Positions 32,947 through 42,460 of a stretch of 60,229 nt of DNA are shown one piece after another. The stretch's first letter is position 1, and each line of letters opens with the position of its first letter. Position numbers and translations under genes: made by a program. Where the stretch lies: positions 1 to 60,229 of the forward strand of contig NZ_JAAGLN010000011.1 in assembly GCF_010548145.1 (NCBI RefSeq), read 5' to 3'. This stretch comes from Streptomyces sp. SID10853 (GTDB taxonomy: Bacteria > Actinomycetota > Actinomycetes > Streptomycetales > Streptomycetaceae). The notes under the pieces were generated by a model, which was given only the letters and a program-made list of their open reading frames with translations, was not told where the DNA came from and ran no database searches.

Positions 32947-33999
32947 CCCGATCGTGACGTTCCTGCCGGGCCGCGGGGCGTTCACCATCGCTCCGTCGCC
33001 TATGTACATCCCGACGTGGGTCGCGTCCGAGAAGTAGATGATGAGGTCCCCGGGGCGCATGTCCTTCACCGGGATGTGCGGCAGCTGCTTCCACTGCTCC
33101 TGCGAGGTGCGCGGGATGGGGTCACCGGCCGCGGCCCACGCCTGGGAGGTCAGTCCGGAGCAGTCGTACGACTTCGGTCCTGTGGCGCCCCACACGTACG
33201 GCTTGCCGATCTGGTCCGTGGCGAACTTGACGGCCTTCTTGCCCTCGGCGCTCGCCTTGTTGTTGATCTCCTTGAGGATTCCCGAGCTGAGCCAGGCCGT
33301 CTGCGCCTTGAACTCCTGCTGCTCCTCAAGCTTCTTGAGCCGCGCCTGTTCCTTCTTGGCCAGGCCCGATTCGAGCTTCTTGGCCGCCTTGATCTTCTGC
33401 TCGATATCCTTCTTCTTCTTGGCCTGCTCCTTGCGGTTGGACTCCAGCTTCTGCCACTGGTCGCTCGCGTCCTGGGTGTACGCCGTCAAGTCCTTCTGCG
33501 TCCGGTCCATTTCGGCCAGCAGGTTCTTCTGTGCCTGCTGGCCCGCGCGCAGCTGGTCGGCGCCGTCCAGGAAGCTGTCCGGATCGCCGCTGAGCATCAG
33601 CTGCGCCGCCGGCGGCAGACCGCTGTCCCGGTACTGGGCGCGGGCCTCGGCACCGGCCTGCTTCTTCAGCGCGGTGATCCTCGACTGGCCCTGGACGATG
33701 CGCTGGGCCAGCTTCACGATCTCGGACGACTGCTTCTCGGCCTGCTCCTTGGCCAGGTTGTACGCGTCGGTGGCGGACCCGGCCTGGCGGTAGAGGCCGT
33801 CGATCTTCTTCCGGACGGCTTCGAGCCGCTCGGTACTGGAGCTGGAGCTGGAGCCGGAATCAGAGCCGGAGCCGGAACCCGAGCCGGCGGACGCGGATCC
33901 CGATGGCCCGGGATCGGCGTACGCGGCAGTCGGCGCGGTCAGCACGGTCAGTGCGCAGACCAGCGGGACTGCGGCGGCAACACAGCGGCGTCGGTTCAC
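32899..33999 (-). CDS. Secreted NlpC/P60 peptidoglycan hydrolase
   Basis: A 366-residue protein: signal peptide (VAAAVPLVCALTVLTAPTAA), Gly/Ser linker, a long coiled coil (about 55-235, rich in KKQAGAEARAQ and KKKKDIEQK) and a C-terminal NlpC/P60 domain (about 245-366) with catalytic Cys in YDCSGLTSQAW and His in DATHVGMYIGDGAM. Such proteins cut peptide cross-links in the wall and the coiled coil regulates access, as in mycobacterial RipA. The last 14 codons have been duplicated downstream. Confidence 0.9.
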   Translation of the reverse strand: MNRRRCVAAAVPLVCALTVLTAPTAAYADPGPSGSASAGSGSGSGSDSGSSSSSSTERLEAVRKKIDGLYRQAGSATDAYNLAKEQAEKQSSEIVKLAQRIVQGQSRITALKKQAGAEARAQYRDSGLPPAAQLMLSGDPDSFLDGADQLRAGQQAQKNLLAEMDRTQKDLTAYTQDASDQWQKLESNRKEQAKKKKDIEQKIKAAKKLESGLAKKEQARLKKLEEQQEFKAQTAWLSSGILKEINNKASAEGKKAVKFATDQIGKPYVWGATGPKSYDCSGLTSQAWAAAGDPIPRTSQEQWKQLPHIPVKDMRPGDLIIYFSDATHVGMYIGDGAMVNAPRPGRNVTIGGAGSMPILGVVRPDK

Positions 34000-34162
34000 G
34001 AGCTCCCCCTCCAGAGCTGAAACAGACCTGATTTACCGTCAGTAACTTAGGTGGCGCTGGCGCGATAGTGCCATGCCCCGCACGAATGCGACAGAGGTGT
34101 ACAACAACTCCCCGGCCCCGCCCGCTCCCCGCGTCACTCCCTGCCTGGTCCGACGAACGGAG

Positions 34163-34987
34163 TCAGGTCCGAGTTCCCGGCAGGGGCGCCAGCGCCGCCC
34201 AGTTCACGGTGATTTCACCCTGTCGCCACCTGCGGACGTCGTCGGCCAGCGGCCAGTCGGCGGAGAGGGAACGCACCGCGGCGATCCAGCGCTGCCGGGC
34301 GCCGAGCGAGGCGTACGGGGCGGCCGCCGCCCAGGCGCGGTCGAAGTCGCGTAGAAAGGCGTGCACCGGCTCGCCGGGGACGTTCCGGTGGATCAGCGCC
34401 TTCGGCAGCCGCTCCGCCAGGTCGGACGGCTGGCGCAGCGAGCCGAGCCGGGTCGCGAACGTCACCGTGCGCGGCCCGCCGGGCCCGAGCGCGACCCACA
34501 CATGCCGCCGCCCGATCTCGTCGCAGGTCCCCTCCACCAGCAGTCCGTCCGGGGCGAGCCGCGCGCACAGCCGTTCCCAGACGGCGGCGACCTGCTCCTC
34601 GTCGTACTGCCGCAGCACATTGGCCGCCCGGATCAGCGAGGGCCCGCGGCCCTCCAGCGGCACCTCGAAACCGCCGTGCCGGAAGGTGAGCCCCGGCCGC
34701 TCGTACGGCTTCGCGGCCGCGACCCGGGCCGGTTCGATCTCGATGCCGACGACCTCGGCGGCGGGCGCGGCCGTCCGCAGCCGCTGGAGGAGTTCCACGG
34801 CGGTCCAGGGCGCCGCCCCGTACCCGAGGTCCACCGCCACCGGGTCGGCCGAGCGCCGCAGGGCGGGGCCGTGGACGGCGGCGATCCAGCGGTCCATACG
34901 GCGCAGCCGGTTGGGGTTGGTGGTCCCACGGGTCACCGCACCCACCGGACGGGCGGCTGCGGGGCGGCGGGGTGACGACTGGGCCAT
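34163..34987 (-). CDS. SAM-dependent methyltransferase-like protein next to mshA
   Basis: A 274-residue protein with VAVDLGYGAAPWTAVELLQR as a variant of motif I and VVGIEIEPARVAAA for motif II. The R-G-T-T-N-P-N-R-L-R-R-M-D-R block near the N-terminus is typical of an actinobacterial group near mshA. The start at 34985-34987 is 6 nt after TACGCT on the minus strand. It is divergent from mshA with a 140-nt gap. Substrate unknown. Confidence 0.75.
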   Translation of the reverse strand: MAQSSPRRPAAARPVGAVTRGTTNPNRLRRMDRWIAAVHGPALRRSADPVAVDLGYGAAPWTAVELLQRLRTAAPAAEVVGIEIEPARVAAAKPYERPGLTFRHGGFEVPLEGRGPSLIRAANVLRQYDEEQVAAVWERLCARLAPDGLLVEGTCDEIGRRHVWVALGPGGPRTVTFATRLGSLRQPSDLAERLPKALIHRNVPGEPVHAFLRDFDRAWAAAAPYASLGARQRWIAAVRSLSADWPLADDVRRWRQGEITVNWAALAPLPGTRT

Positions 34988-35127
34988 GTGCAGAGCGTAG
35001 GTGAGCGGCGTCAAGGTAATTATTCGGTAAAGCGGAAATGCGGCGGCGCGTCCCGCTGTTCCAGACGTCTGACGGGGTGCGCCTGCCCTGGAGTCGAGCG
35101 TGCCCGCGCGAGGAGAGGACCGCCCAC

Positions 35128-36477
35128 GTGAGCCAGTACGTGTCCCGGCTCGGCGGCCGGATCACGGGACCCGCGCGGCCGCCCCGGCTGAAGTTCGCCG
35201 GGCTCCGCAAGCCGCGCAGGGTCGCCATGCTCAGCGTGCACACATCCCCCCTGCACCAGCCGGGCACCGGCGACGCGGGCGGGATGAACGTCTACATCGT
35301 GGAGCTGGCGAAGCGGCTGGCCGCGATCAACATCGAGGTGGAGATCTTCACCCGCGCCACCACGGGCGGCCTCCCGCCGCTCGTCGATCTCGCGCCCGGC
35401 GTCCTCGTACGCCATGTGGACGCCGGCCCCTACGAGGGCCTGGCCAAGGAGGAGCTGCCCGCCCAGCTCTGCGCCTTCACGCACGGCGTGATGCAGGCAT
35501 GGGCCGGCCACCGGCCCGGCTATTACGACCTGGTGCACTCCCACTACTGGCTCTCCGGCCACGTCGGCTGGCTCGCCGCCGAGCGCTGGGGCGCGCCGCT
35601 CGTCCACGCCATGCACACCATGGCGAAGGTCAAGAACGCCGCGCTGGCCGACGGCGACACCCCCGAGCCCGCGGCGCGGGTCATCGGCGAGACCCAGATC
35701 GTGCGGGCGTCCGACCGGCTCATCGCCAACACGGACGAGGAGGCCGACGAGCTGGTACGCCACTACGAGGCCGACTCCGGCAAGGTCGCCGTCGTCCACC
35801 CCGGGGTGAACCTCGACCGCTTCCGCCCCGCGGACGGCCGGGCGGCGGCGCGGGCCCGCCTCGGGCTGCCGCAGGACGCCTTCGTACCGCTCTTCGCCGG
35901 CCGGATCCAGCCGCTCAAGGCCCCCGACATCCTGCTGCGCGCTGCGGCGGTCCTGCTCGACCAGGACCCCTCGCTGCGCAAGCGCATGGTGGTGCCGGTG
36001 GTCGGCGGGCCCAGCGGCAGCGGCCTCGCCAAGCCGGAGGGCCTGCAGAAGCTGGCAGCCCGCCTCGGCATCGCGGATCTCGTGCGCTTCCACCCGCCGG
36101 TCGGCCAGGACCAGCTCGCCGACTGGTTCCGGGCCGCGTCCGTGCTGGTCATGCCCTCGTACAACGAGTCCTTCGGCCTGGTCGCCATCGAGGCCCAGGC
36201 GGCCGGAACGCCGGTGGTGGCCGCCGAGGTCGGCGGGCTGCCCGTCGCCGTACGGGAAGGGTCGACCGGCTTCCTCATACCCGGCCACGACCCGGAGCGG
36301 TACGCGGTGGCGCTGCGCCGCTTCATCGACAACCCGGGGCTGGTGGACGAGATGGGCGGGGCCGCCGCGCGTCACGCGGGCCGGTTCGGCTGGGACACGG
36401 CGGCGTCGGCGACCGCTGACGTCTACACGGCGGCGGTGCACGAACACCGTCGTCGCGTACGCTCGCACCATGGCTGA
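35128..36477 (+). CDS. mshA: D-inositol-3-phosphate glycosyltransferase (mycothiol synthesis)
   Basis: A 449-residue GT-B family 4 glycosyltransferase that transfers N-acetylglucosamine from UDP-GlcNAc to inositol 3-phosphate, the first step of mycothiol synthesis. MshA features: SVHTSPLHQPGTGDAGGMNV, DLVHSHYWLSGHVGWL, AGRIQPLKAPDILLRA, and the catalytic PSYNESFGLVAIEAQAAG. GTG 35128 follows GAGGAGAG; upstream in-frame codons are not needed. Its 3' end overlaps ybjN by 8 nt, as in mycobacteria. Confidence 0.93.
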   Translation: MSQYVSRLGGRITGPARPPRLKFAGLRKPRRVAMLSVHTSPLHQPGTGDAGGMNVYIVELAKRLAAINIEVEIFTRATTGGLPPLVDLAPGVLVRHVDAGPYEGLAKEELPAQLCAFTHGVMQAWAGHRPGYYDLVHSHYWLSGHVGWLAAERWGAPLVHAMHTMAKVKNAALADGDTPEPAARVIGETQIVRASDRLIANTDEEADELVRHYEADSGKVAVVHPGVNLDRFRPADGRAAARARLGLPQDAFVPLFAGRIQPLKAPDILLRAAAVLLDQDPSLRKRMVVPVVGGPSGSGLAKPEGLQKLAARLGIADLVRFHPPVGQDQLADWFRAASVLVMPSYNESFGLVAIEAQAAGTPVVAAEVGGLPVAVREGSTGFLIPGHDPERYAVALRRFIDNPGLVDEMGGAAARHAGRFGWDTAASATADVYTAAVHEHRRRVRSHHG

Positions 36478-36997
36478 TCAGGCTGGCGGTGCCGACGTGC
36501 GACAGGCGGCCGACGCGCGGGAAATCCTGGAGCAGGCGTTCAGGGACGCCGAGCTGCAGTGGGAGAGCCCGGAGCCCGGTTCCTACGTGGTGCAGCTCCC
36601 CGGCACCCGGAAGCTCTCCACCACCTGCTCGCTGATCGTCGGAAAGCATTCGCTCTCGGTCAACGCGTTCGTGATCCGGCACCCCGACGAGAACGACGCG
36701 GCGGTGCACCGGTGGCTGCTGGAGCGCAACCTCCGTCTGTACGGGGTGAGTTACGCGATCGACTCGCTCGGCGACATCTACCTCGCCGGGAAGCTCCCGC
36801 TGTCCGTGGTCACACCGGACGAGATCGACCGGCTGCTCGGATCCGTGCTCGAAGCGGCCGACGGGCCCTTCAACACGCTCCTTGAGCTGGGTTTCGCGAG
36901 CGCGATCAAGCGGGAGTACGCCTGGCGGGTGTCGCGCGGCGAGCCCACCCGGAACCTGGATGCGTTCACGCATCTGACCCGCGAGGTCGAGGGCTGA
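36470..36997 (+). CDS. YbjN-domain protein
   Basis: A 175-residue protein of the YbjN family: YVVQLPGTRKLSTTCSLIVG, NAFVIRHPDENDAAVHRWLL and SLGDIYLAGKLPL are the conserved strands. The fold resembles type III secretion chaperones; in E. coli YbjN affects stress and motility. TACGCT at 36458-36463 lies 6 nt before ATG 36470, so it may also be transcribed alone from within mshA. Mycobacterium Rv0487 holds the same place after mshA. Confidence 0.87.
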   Translation: MADQAGGADVRQAADAREILEQAFRDAELQWESPEPGSYVVQLPGTRKLSTTCSLIVGKHSLSVNAFVIRHPDENDAAVHRWLLERNLRLYGVSYAIDSLGDIYLAGKLPLSVVTPDEIDRLLGSVLEAADGPFNTLLELGFASAIKREYAWRVSRGEPTRNLDAFTHLTREVEG

Positions 36998-37197
36998 CGC
37001 ACTCGCGTCCGCCTGCGTCCGCCTGGTCGGGTCCGCCCGCCCCCCCCGCGTCGGCACGATCCTGCCCGCCGCCCAGCGCGGTGTGATTCCCGTGTGCACG
37101 CCCCTTCCCCGCCTCCGGGCCACCGTGGCATGCTCACGTCCCGACGCACTCATGAACGATGTTCAGATACGTGAAGACCCGGGAAAGGGTGGCTCTC

Positions 37198-38901
37198 GTG
37201 GGGATCATCAGCAGACGTGCACTGCTCGGCAGCGCCACGGCCGTCGCGGCCGTCGTCGCGACCGGAGGGACGGCCAAGGCCGCACCGCGACCCAAGGCCG
37301 CACCACGGCCCAAGGCCGCACCACGGGGCGGGGCGGCCCCGTCCGCCGGCCCGCTCTGGCGGGAGTTCACCCGGACCCCGTACACCCACCCCCAGATCCC
37401 GTACATCGGCGGCGCAGGCCGGCGCACGGGTGAGCGCCGCTTCCCCCGGCTCCCCGTCGTGGCCGACGTCCGGGAGTACGGCGCGGTCCCCGACGGCTCC
37501 GCCGACTCGGCGCCCGCGATCAACCGGGCCATCGCCGACACCGGCCGGCGCGGCGGTGGCACGGTCCTCCTCCCGCCCGGCACCTTCCGTATCGACGACC
37601 TCATCCGTATCGGGCACAGCAACGTCGTGCTGCGCGGCGCGGGCAGTGGCCGCACCACGCTCCACGCGACGAAGAGCCTCACCGAGCTGATCGGCCCCTA
37701 CGGCTCCCGGTACGGCGGCGACAAGTCCTCGTGGTCCTGGGCGGGCGGGCTCATCTGGCTCTGCCCCGAGGCGCGGTTCGCGAGCCTGAGGGCCGCCATC
37801 ACCTCCGCGGTCTGGCCCTTCGAGGGGTGGACGGGCAACAGCCGCGACGAGTGGCGCACCCTCACCACCGTCGCCCCCGCGCGACAGGGCGACCGCACGG
37901 TCACCGTGGCGGACACCGAGCGGCTGCGCCGCGGCGACCTGGTGCTGCTCCGGCTCGCGGACGACGCGGGGCACACGCTCCTGGAGCACATGGCGGGCGG
38001 CGGCCCGGGCCCCGAGGCGTACGAGTGGGACGACAAGACCAAGCTGACCTCGTACGTCCCCTACGAGTGGCCGGTGCGCATCATGGCGGTGCACGGCCGC
38101 AGGCTCACCCTGGAGCGCCCCCTCCCGCTCGACATCCGCCCCGAGTGGGACCCCCGGCTCACCACCCATGTGGCACCGCTGACCGGGTCGGCCGTGGAGG
38201 GGCTCACGCTCGAAGCGGTCCTCACCCCGCAGTCGCCGCATCTGCTCGACAAGGGGTACAACGGCGTCGCGTTCCAGTGCACGTACGACTGCTGGGCCGA
38301 CGACGTCGTCGTACGCGACGTCGACAACGGCTTCGGCCTGGTCGCCGCCTCCGCCACCACCCTGCGCCGCACCCGCGTCGAGGGGCGGGGCTCGCACCAT
38401 CCGTACTTCTGCCGGGAGGGGTCGCACGACAACCTCGTCGAGGACTTCACGATCGCCGAGCGCACGGTGCCCGCCCCGGCCGGCACCCAGCTGCACGGCA
38501 TCAACGTCGAGGGGCTCTCCAGCCACAACGTCTGGTCGCGCGGAGTGATGGAGATGGGCACCTTCGACTCGCACCGGGGCCTGCCGTTCGCCAATGTGCG
38601 CACCGACATCACCGTCGACAACGACGGGCAGCACGGCGGGGACGCATCGGCAGGGCCGCTCTTCGGCGCCAGGTTCACCCACTGGAACATCCGGGTCACC
38701 AACGGCCGCGAGGGCCTGATGAAGATCGACGGCCTCGCCCCGTACAGCGCGAGCGTCGGCATCAGCAAGGTCAGACCGTTCGGCCAGATCGACGTGCCGG
38801 ACTTCACCGGCGATCTGCATACGCGCCTGGAGGCGTACGGCGCGCCGGAATCCGTACACCCCGCCAATCTGCACGAGGCGCAACGGGGGCTGCACCCGTA
38901 G
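37198..38901 (+). CDS. Exported pectate-lyase-like beta-helix protein
   Basis: About 567 residues. A Tat-like signal (ISRRALLGSATAVAAVVATG) is followed by an Ala/Pro/Lys repeat AAPRPKAAPRPKAAPR and a right-handed beta-helix: VADVREYGAVPDGSADSAPA is the N-terminal motif of the pectate lyase 3 family, with GTVLLPPGTFRIDDLI after it. Later GYNGVAFQCTYDCWADDVVV and GSHHPYFCREGSHDNLVEDF continue the helix. Likely a secreted polysaccharide-binding or lyase enzyme. GTG 37198 is chosen near AAAGG; ATG 37159 would add 13 residues before the signal. Confidence 0.75.
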   Translation: MGIISRRALLGSATAVAAVVATGGTAKAAPRPKAAPRPKAAPRGGAAPSAGPLWREFTRTPYTHPQIPYIGGAGRRTGERRFPRLPVVADVREYGAVPDGSADSAPAINRAIADTGRRGGGTVLLPPGTFRIDDLIRIGHSNVVLRGAGSGRTTLHATKSLTELIGPYGSRYGGDKSSWSWAGGLIWLCPEARFASLRAAITSAVWPFEGWTGNSRDEWRTLTTVAPARQGDRTVTVADTERLRRGDLVLLRLADDAGHTLLEHMAGGGPGPEAYEWDDKTKLTSYVPYEWPVRIMAVHGRRLTLERPLPLDIRPEWDPRLTTHVAPLTGSAVEGLTLEAVLTPQSPHLLDKGYNGVAFQCTYDCWADDVVVRDVDNGFGLVAASATTLRRTRVEGRGSHHPYFCREGSHDNLVEDFTIAERTVPAPAGTQLHGINVEGLSSHNVWSRGVMEMGTFDSHRGLPFANVRTDITVDNDGQHGGDASAGPLFGARFTHWNIRVTNGREGLMKIDGLAPYSASVGISKVRPFGQIDVPDFTGDLHTRLEAYGAPESVHPANLHEAQRGLHP

Positions 38902-38919
38902 CCGGCCCGCCGGGCGCTC

Positions 38920-39170
38920 CGGGGCAGGGTAGGCCCGGCCACCCCGGAACGCCTGTGCCCTGCCCGGCCAGGTCCTGCCAGGTCCTGCCTTGCCCGGCCC
39001 GGCCCTGCCCGGCCAGGTCCTGCCTTGTCCCGCCCGCCCGGGGCCGCCCGGGGCCGGGCGTTCCCCGCGTGCGGGGTCCCGGCGTGCTGGTCCCGGTGTG
39101 CGGGGTCCCGGCGTGCTGGTTTCCGGTGTGCTGGTCCCGGCGTGCGGGATCCCCGGCCCCGGTGGACTAT
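38920..39170. repeat. Low-complexity GC tract with short tandem repeats
   Basis: Between the beta-helix gene and the MFS gene, CCCGGCCAGGTCCTGCC-type units recur, then GTGCGGGGTCCCGGCGTGCT-type units. No gene is visible. Confidence 0.75.
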
Positions 39171-39177
39171 TTCGTCC

Positions 39178-40815
39178 ATGAGCGACAAAGGGGACCACTC
39201 CGCCTCCTCCTCCTCCTCCTCCTCCGCACCCGCCACCGGCAGATTCGCGCCGAACCAGACGCTGACGCTGGCCGCCATGCTGTTCGCCGTCTCGATGACG
39301 TTCATCGACCAGACGATCGTGGCCATCGCGGCGCCGGACATCATCCATGAGCTGGGACTTTCCGCGTCCGGGATGCAGTGGGTGGTCAACGCCTATCTGC
39401 TGACCCTGGCCGCGTTCTTCGCGCTCGGCGGCCGGCTCTCGGACATCTTCGGGCACCGCCGGATCATGGTGACCGGCACGCTGGTCTTCGTGATCGCGTC
39501 GGCGCTGTGCGGTGCGGTACCCAGGGGCGGGGGCGCCCAGACCTGGCTGATCGCCTTCCGGGCGGTGCAGGGCGTGGGGGCGGCGCTGATGTTCCCTGCG
39601 GCGCTCGCCGTGGTGGTCGCGGTCTTCCCCGTGGAGCGCCGGGGGCGCGCGCTGGCGCTCTTCTTCGGGCTGTCGGGCGCCCTGACGTGTGTCGGCCCGC
39701 TGCTCGGCGGCTGGCTCACCGACTGGACCTGGCGGGCGATCTTCTGGGTCAACGTACCGGTCGCCATCATCGCCCTGGCCCTGACGGCGAAAGCCCGTAT
39801 CCCCCGCAACGCGACCCACGAGCCCCTCGACGTGCCGGGTGCTGTGCTCGTCGCCGTGGGGATGGGGCTGAGTGTCTTCGGACTCCAGCAGGCGTCCGCG
39901 TGGGGCTGGGACAGTGCCGCCACCTGGCTCTGCATCGCGGGCGGCCTGCTGGTCCTGGTGGTGTTCGGCGCGCTGGAGCTCCGCACGGGGCATCCGCTCA
40001 TCAGGCTCCGGGTGTTCCGGGACCGGGCCTTCACCGTCGATGTCGTCGTGCTGTTCCTGGCGATGATCGCGTTCGTACCGGTCTTCTTCTTCGCCTCGGT
40101 GTACGCGCAGGTGTCGCTGAGCGCCTCACCGAACCAGGCGGCCCTCTACCTGCTGTACTTCTTCGTCGGTTTCGGCCTGGCCTCCCAGTGGGGCGGGCGC
40201 ATCCTGGACCGGCGCGGCGCCCGGCCGGCCCTGAAGCTGGGCTGCGCGCTGGGCGCCATCGGATTCGCCCTGTGGGCCCACCGGATGACGACACTGGCGA
40301 TGCACGACCAGTGGCCCTACGCGGCACTGGCCGGGGCAGGCATCGGATTCCTGCTCGCCCCGGCGTCCACGGACGCGGTCAACCGCGCGATCGACGCGTC
40401 GTACGGGGAGGTCACCGGCATCACGCAGACGGTGCGCAACTACGCGGCCAGTGTGGGCCTCGCGGTGTTCGGCACGGTCCTCACCCATGTCACCACCGAC
40501 CGGGTCACCCGCACCCTGCGCGCCGACGGCCTGCCGGACCGGGCGGCGAAACGCACGGCGCACAGCATCGCCGAGGCCGTGACAGGCCACGCCGATTCGA
40601 GCGGTCCGACGGGCAGCGGGCCGGTCGCGAGCGCGACGCGGCACGCGATGGGCGCGATCCGGCTGGACTTCGCCGAGGCGAACCGGGTGGTCTTCTACGG
40701 GATGGCCGGCGCCCTCGCCCTCGCCTTCATCTGCTCGTACTTCCACCCGGGCACCCGGGTGACGGCGGAACCGCAGCCCCCACAACAGCGGACGGAGGAC
40801 GGCGCGCGGGTGTGA
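39178..40815 (+). CDS. MFS drug transporter of the DHA2 (EmrB/QacA) type
   Basis: A 545-residue integral membrane protein with about 14 transmembrane helices. MTFIDQTIVAIAAPDI in TM1, GGRLSDIFGHRRIMV between TM2 and TM3, and GLSGALTCVGPLLGGWLTDW as motif C show a proton-driven antiporter. The N-terminus is a Ser run from a CCT microsatellite. ATG 39178 is the first start after a long untranslated repeat. It probably exports a drug or metabolite; no local regulator is adjacent. The 3' flank 40816-40865 carries GGGGCGGAC repeats. Confidence 0.88.
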   Translation: MSDKGDHSASSSSSSSAPATGRFAPNQTLTLAAMLFAVSMTFIDQTIVAIAAPDIIHELGLSASGMQWVVNAYLLTLAAFFALGGRLSDIFGHRRIMVTGTLVFVIASALCGAVPRGGGAQTWLIAFRAVQGVGAALMFPAALAVVVAVFPVERRGRALALFFGLSGALTCVGPLLGGWLTDWTWRAIFWVNVPVAIIALALTAKARIPRNATHEPLDVPGAVLVAVGMGLSVFGLQQASAWGWDSAATWLCIAGGLLVLVVFGALELRTGHPLIRLRVFRDRAFTVDVVVLFLAMIAFVPVFFFASVYAQVSLSASPNQAALYLLYFFVGFGLASQWGGRILDRRGARPALKLGCALGAIGFALWAHRMTTLAMHDQWPYAALAGAGIGFLLAPASTDAVNRAIDASYGEVTGITQTVRNYAASVGLAVFGTVLTHVTTDRVTRTLRADGLPDRAAKRTAHSIAEAVTGHADSSGPTGSGPVASATRHAMGAIRLDFAEANRVVFYGMAGALALAFICSYFHPGTRVTAEPQPPQQRTEDGARV

Positions 40816-41006
40816 CGGGACAGGACGGCGGGGCGGGGCGGACGGGGCGGACGGGGCGGACGGGATGAACGGAGCGGAAGGAGTGGGCGCAGTGGGCGCC
40901 GTGGATCGCCGGTCCCGGCGATCCGGTCACGGCCGGCCGGCCGTCCCGTCGTCCGGACCCAGGGCGTCAATCGGCGACCCCCGGGCCGTCGATTAGGCTC
41001 GGGGGC

Positions 41007-41768
41007 ATGGCCGACGCACCGTACAAGCTGATCCTCCTCCGCCACGGCGAGAGCGAATGGAACGCGACGAATCAGTTCACCGGTTGGGTGGACGTCAACC
41101 TGACGCAGAAGGGCGAGAAGGAGGCGGTCCGCGGCGGTGAGCTGCTCACGGACGCCGGCCTGCTCCCCGATGTCGTGCACACCTCCCTCCAGAAGCGCGC
41201 CATCCGCACCGCCCAGCTCTCGCTGGAGGCCGCGGACCGCCACTGGATCCCCGTGCACCGCTCCTGGCGGCTGAACGAGCGGCACTACGGCGCGCTCCAG
41301 GGCAAGGACAAGGCGCAGACGCTCGCCGAGTTCGGCGAGGAGCAGTTCATGCTGTGGCGCCGCTCCTACGACACCCCGCCGCCGGCCCTCGAGGACGGCG
41401 CGCAGTACTCGCAGAGCGACGACGCCCGGTACGCGACGATCCCCCCGGAGCTGCGCCCGCGCACCGAGTGCCTCAAGGACGTCGTGGTCCGCATGCTGCC
41501 GTACTGGTACGACGGCATCGTCCCGGACCTCCTGGCCGGCCGCACGGTCCTGGTCGCCGCACACGGCAACTCCCTGCGCGCCCTGGTCAAGCACCTGGAC
41601 GGCATCTCGGACGCGGACATCGCGGGCCTGAACATCCCGACGGGCATCCCGCTCGCCTACGAACTGGACGCCGACTTCAAGCCGGTCAACCCGGGCGGCA
41701 CCTACCTGGACCCGGACGCGGCGGCGGCGGCCATCGAGGCGGTCAAGAACCAGGGCAAGAAGAAGTAA
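41007..41768 (+). CDS. gpmA: 2,3-bisphosphoglycerate-dependent phosphoglycerate mutase
   Basis: A 253-residue glycolytic enzyme interconverting 3- and 2-phosphoglycerate. [20 protein letters not shown] holds the phospho-His, [14 protein letters not shown] and [17 protein letters not shown] the second His; length is standard. TAGGCT at 40994-40999 lies 7 nt before ATG 41007. It ends VKNQGKKK. These last codons serve as one boundary repeat of the island that follows, and the coding sequence is left intact. Confidence 0.95.
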   Translation: MADAPYKLILLRHGESEWNATNQFTGWVDVNLTQKGEKEAVRGGELLTDAGLLPDVVHTSLQKRAIRTAQLSLEAADRHWIPVHRSWRLNERHYGALQGKDKAQTLAEFGEEQFMLWRRSYDTPPPALEDGAQYSQSDDARYATIPPELRPRTECLKDVVVRMLPYWYDGIVPDLLAGRTVLVAAHGNSLRALVKHLDGISDADIAGLNIPTGIPLAYELDADFKPVNPGGTYLDPDAAAAAIEAVKNQGKKK

Positions 41769-41771
41769 GCC
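41744..41771 (+). other. Left boundary repeat (attL-like) in the gpmA 3' end
   Basis: 28 nt spanning the last codons and stop of gpmA recur at 45831-45858 with one mismatch. The repeated core encodes QGKKK and the TAA stop followed by GCC. Confidence 0.8.
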
Positions 41772-41780
41772 TGACGCTTT

Positions 41781-41822
41781 AAGCCCCCTACCTGCGGGTT
41801 CTCCGCTGGTAGGGGGCTTTTT
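41781..41822 (+). terminator. gpmA rho-independent terminator
   Basis: AAGCCCCCTACC pairs perfectly with GGTAGGGGGCTT over 12 bp, followed by TTT. A homologous hairpin with a related loop lies after the right boundary repeat. Confidence 0.92.
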
Positions 41823-41855
41823 GCTGCGCTGGGGCCGTGGTTGGGCCGTCGCGCC

Positions 41856-42023
41856 TCAGACGAGCCGGACGCGAACCCGGACCGTCGCGAGGAAGGCCGC
41901 GGGCAGGGTGATGAGCGGGTCGACTCCTGCCTGCATGCCCAGGGCGGCACCGCCCATGGCGAGGAGCCAGAACGGCAGCTCCCGGGGGAAGAGGTCGATC
42001 TGGAGGGTGCGCCGTGGCACCAT
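41856..42023 (-). CDS. Small membrane protein of the island
   Basis: A 55-residue protein starting MVPRRTLQIDLFPRELPFW with TGGAGG 5 nt before ATG 42021-42023. One long hydrophobic stretch (LLAMGGAALGMQAGVDPLIT) is followed by a basic end ATVRVRVRLV. It could be a small membrane-targeted accessory protein of the element, similar in style to spread proteins of actinomycete plasmids, but no family is assigned. An upstream extension to 42077 is possible. Confidence 0.55.
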   Translation of the reverse strand: MVPRRTLQIDLFPRELPFWLLAMGGAALGMQAGVDPLITLPAAFLATVRVRVRLV

Positions 42024-42087
42024 GGTGGCCTCCATAGGGTTCGTGAATTTCGCTAGGGATACGCGTAGTGCATGCACCGATGGAGAG

Positions 42088-42124
42088 GAGGGGTCGCCCC
42101 TGCATGGGCGGCCCCTCTTTCTTT
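42088..42124 (+). terminator. Hairpin followed by a T-rich tract
   Basis: GAGGGGTCGCCC pairs with GGGCGGCCCCTC (12 bp, one G-T) and is followed by TTTCTTTC. It would stop rightward transcription entering the repeat region. Confidence 0.7.
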
Positions 42125-42387
42125 CGATGCTGAGGGAGCCTAGCTATCTTTCGGCCGAGCGCCAAACCTTGCAGTATGCGGCCTCTATGGCTCTCCGTGG
42201 GGCCTGCGCCATTCCTGGCCGCGTGGTTCTGTTCGCGGGTCGATCTCGCCTAGCCGCCTCAATTGGGCACCTGAGTGAGTGGCGGGCTCGACTCCTAGCC
42301 TCGGGCCAATCGAACCATCTATCCATCCGCCCATCGAGCCGCCTATCCATCGAGCCATCGAGTCAGCCAACAAGCAAGCCAGCAAGC

Positions 42388-42421
42388 CAACTAGCGAGCT
42401 AGGTAGCTAGCTCGCTAGTTG
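42388..42421. repeat. Perfect 14-bp-arm hairpin next to the iterons
   Basis: CAACTAGCGAGCTA and TAGCTCGCTAGTTG flank a 6-nt centre GGTAGC. It lies 39 nt before the 34-bp tandem repeats. TAGC steps repeat within it. It may be an origin, transfer or binding structure. Confidence 0.8.
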
Positions 42422-42460
42422 CGTGATGTGCCCGGATGCTGGAGTCTGTCGATAGATCGT

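Noticed and set aside
38920..39170. A possible regulatory RNA before the MFS gene
   Set aside because: The region is imperfect tandem GC repeats; any pairing is a by-product of the repeats.
37150..39993. A 947-codon open frame on the minus strand
   Set aside because: It lies opposite the beta-helix and MFS genes, which have signal, motifs and normal codon use; the antisense frame is a GC-bias artefact with no recognisable domain.
41744..41771. tRNA gene as the integration target
   Set aside because: The boundary repeat lies in the coding end of gpmA; no cloverleaf can be drawn around either copy.
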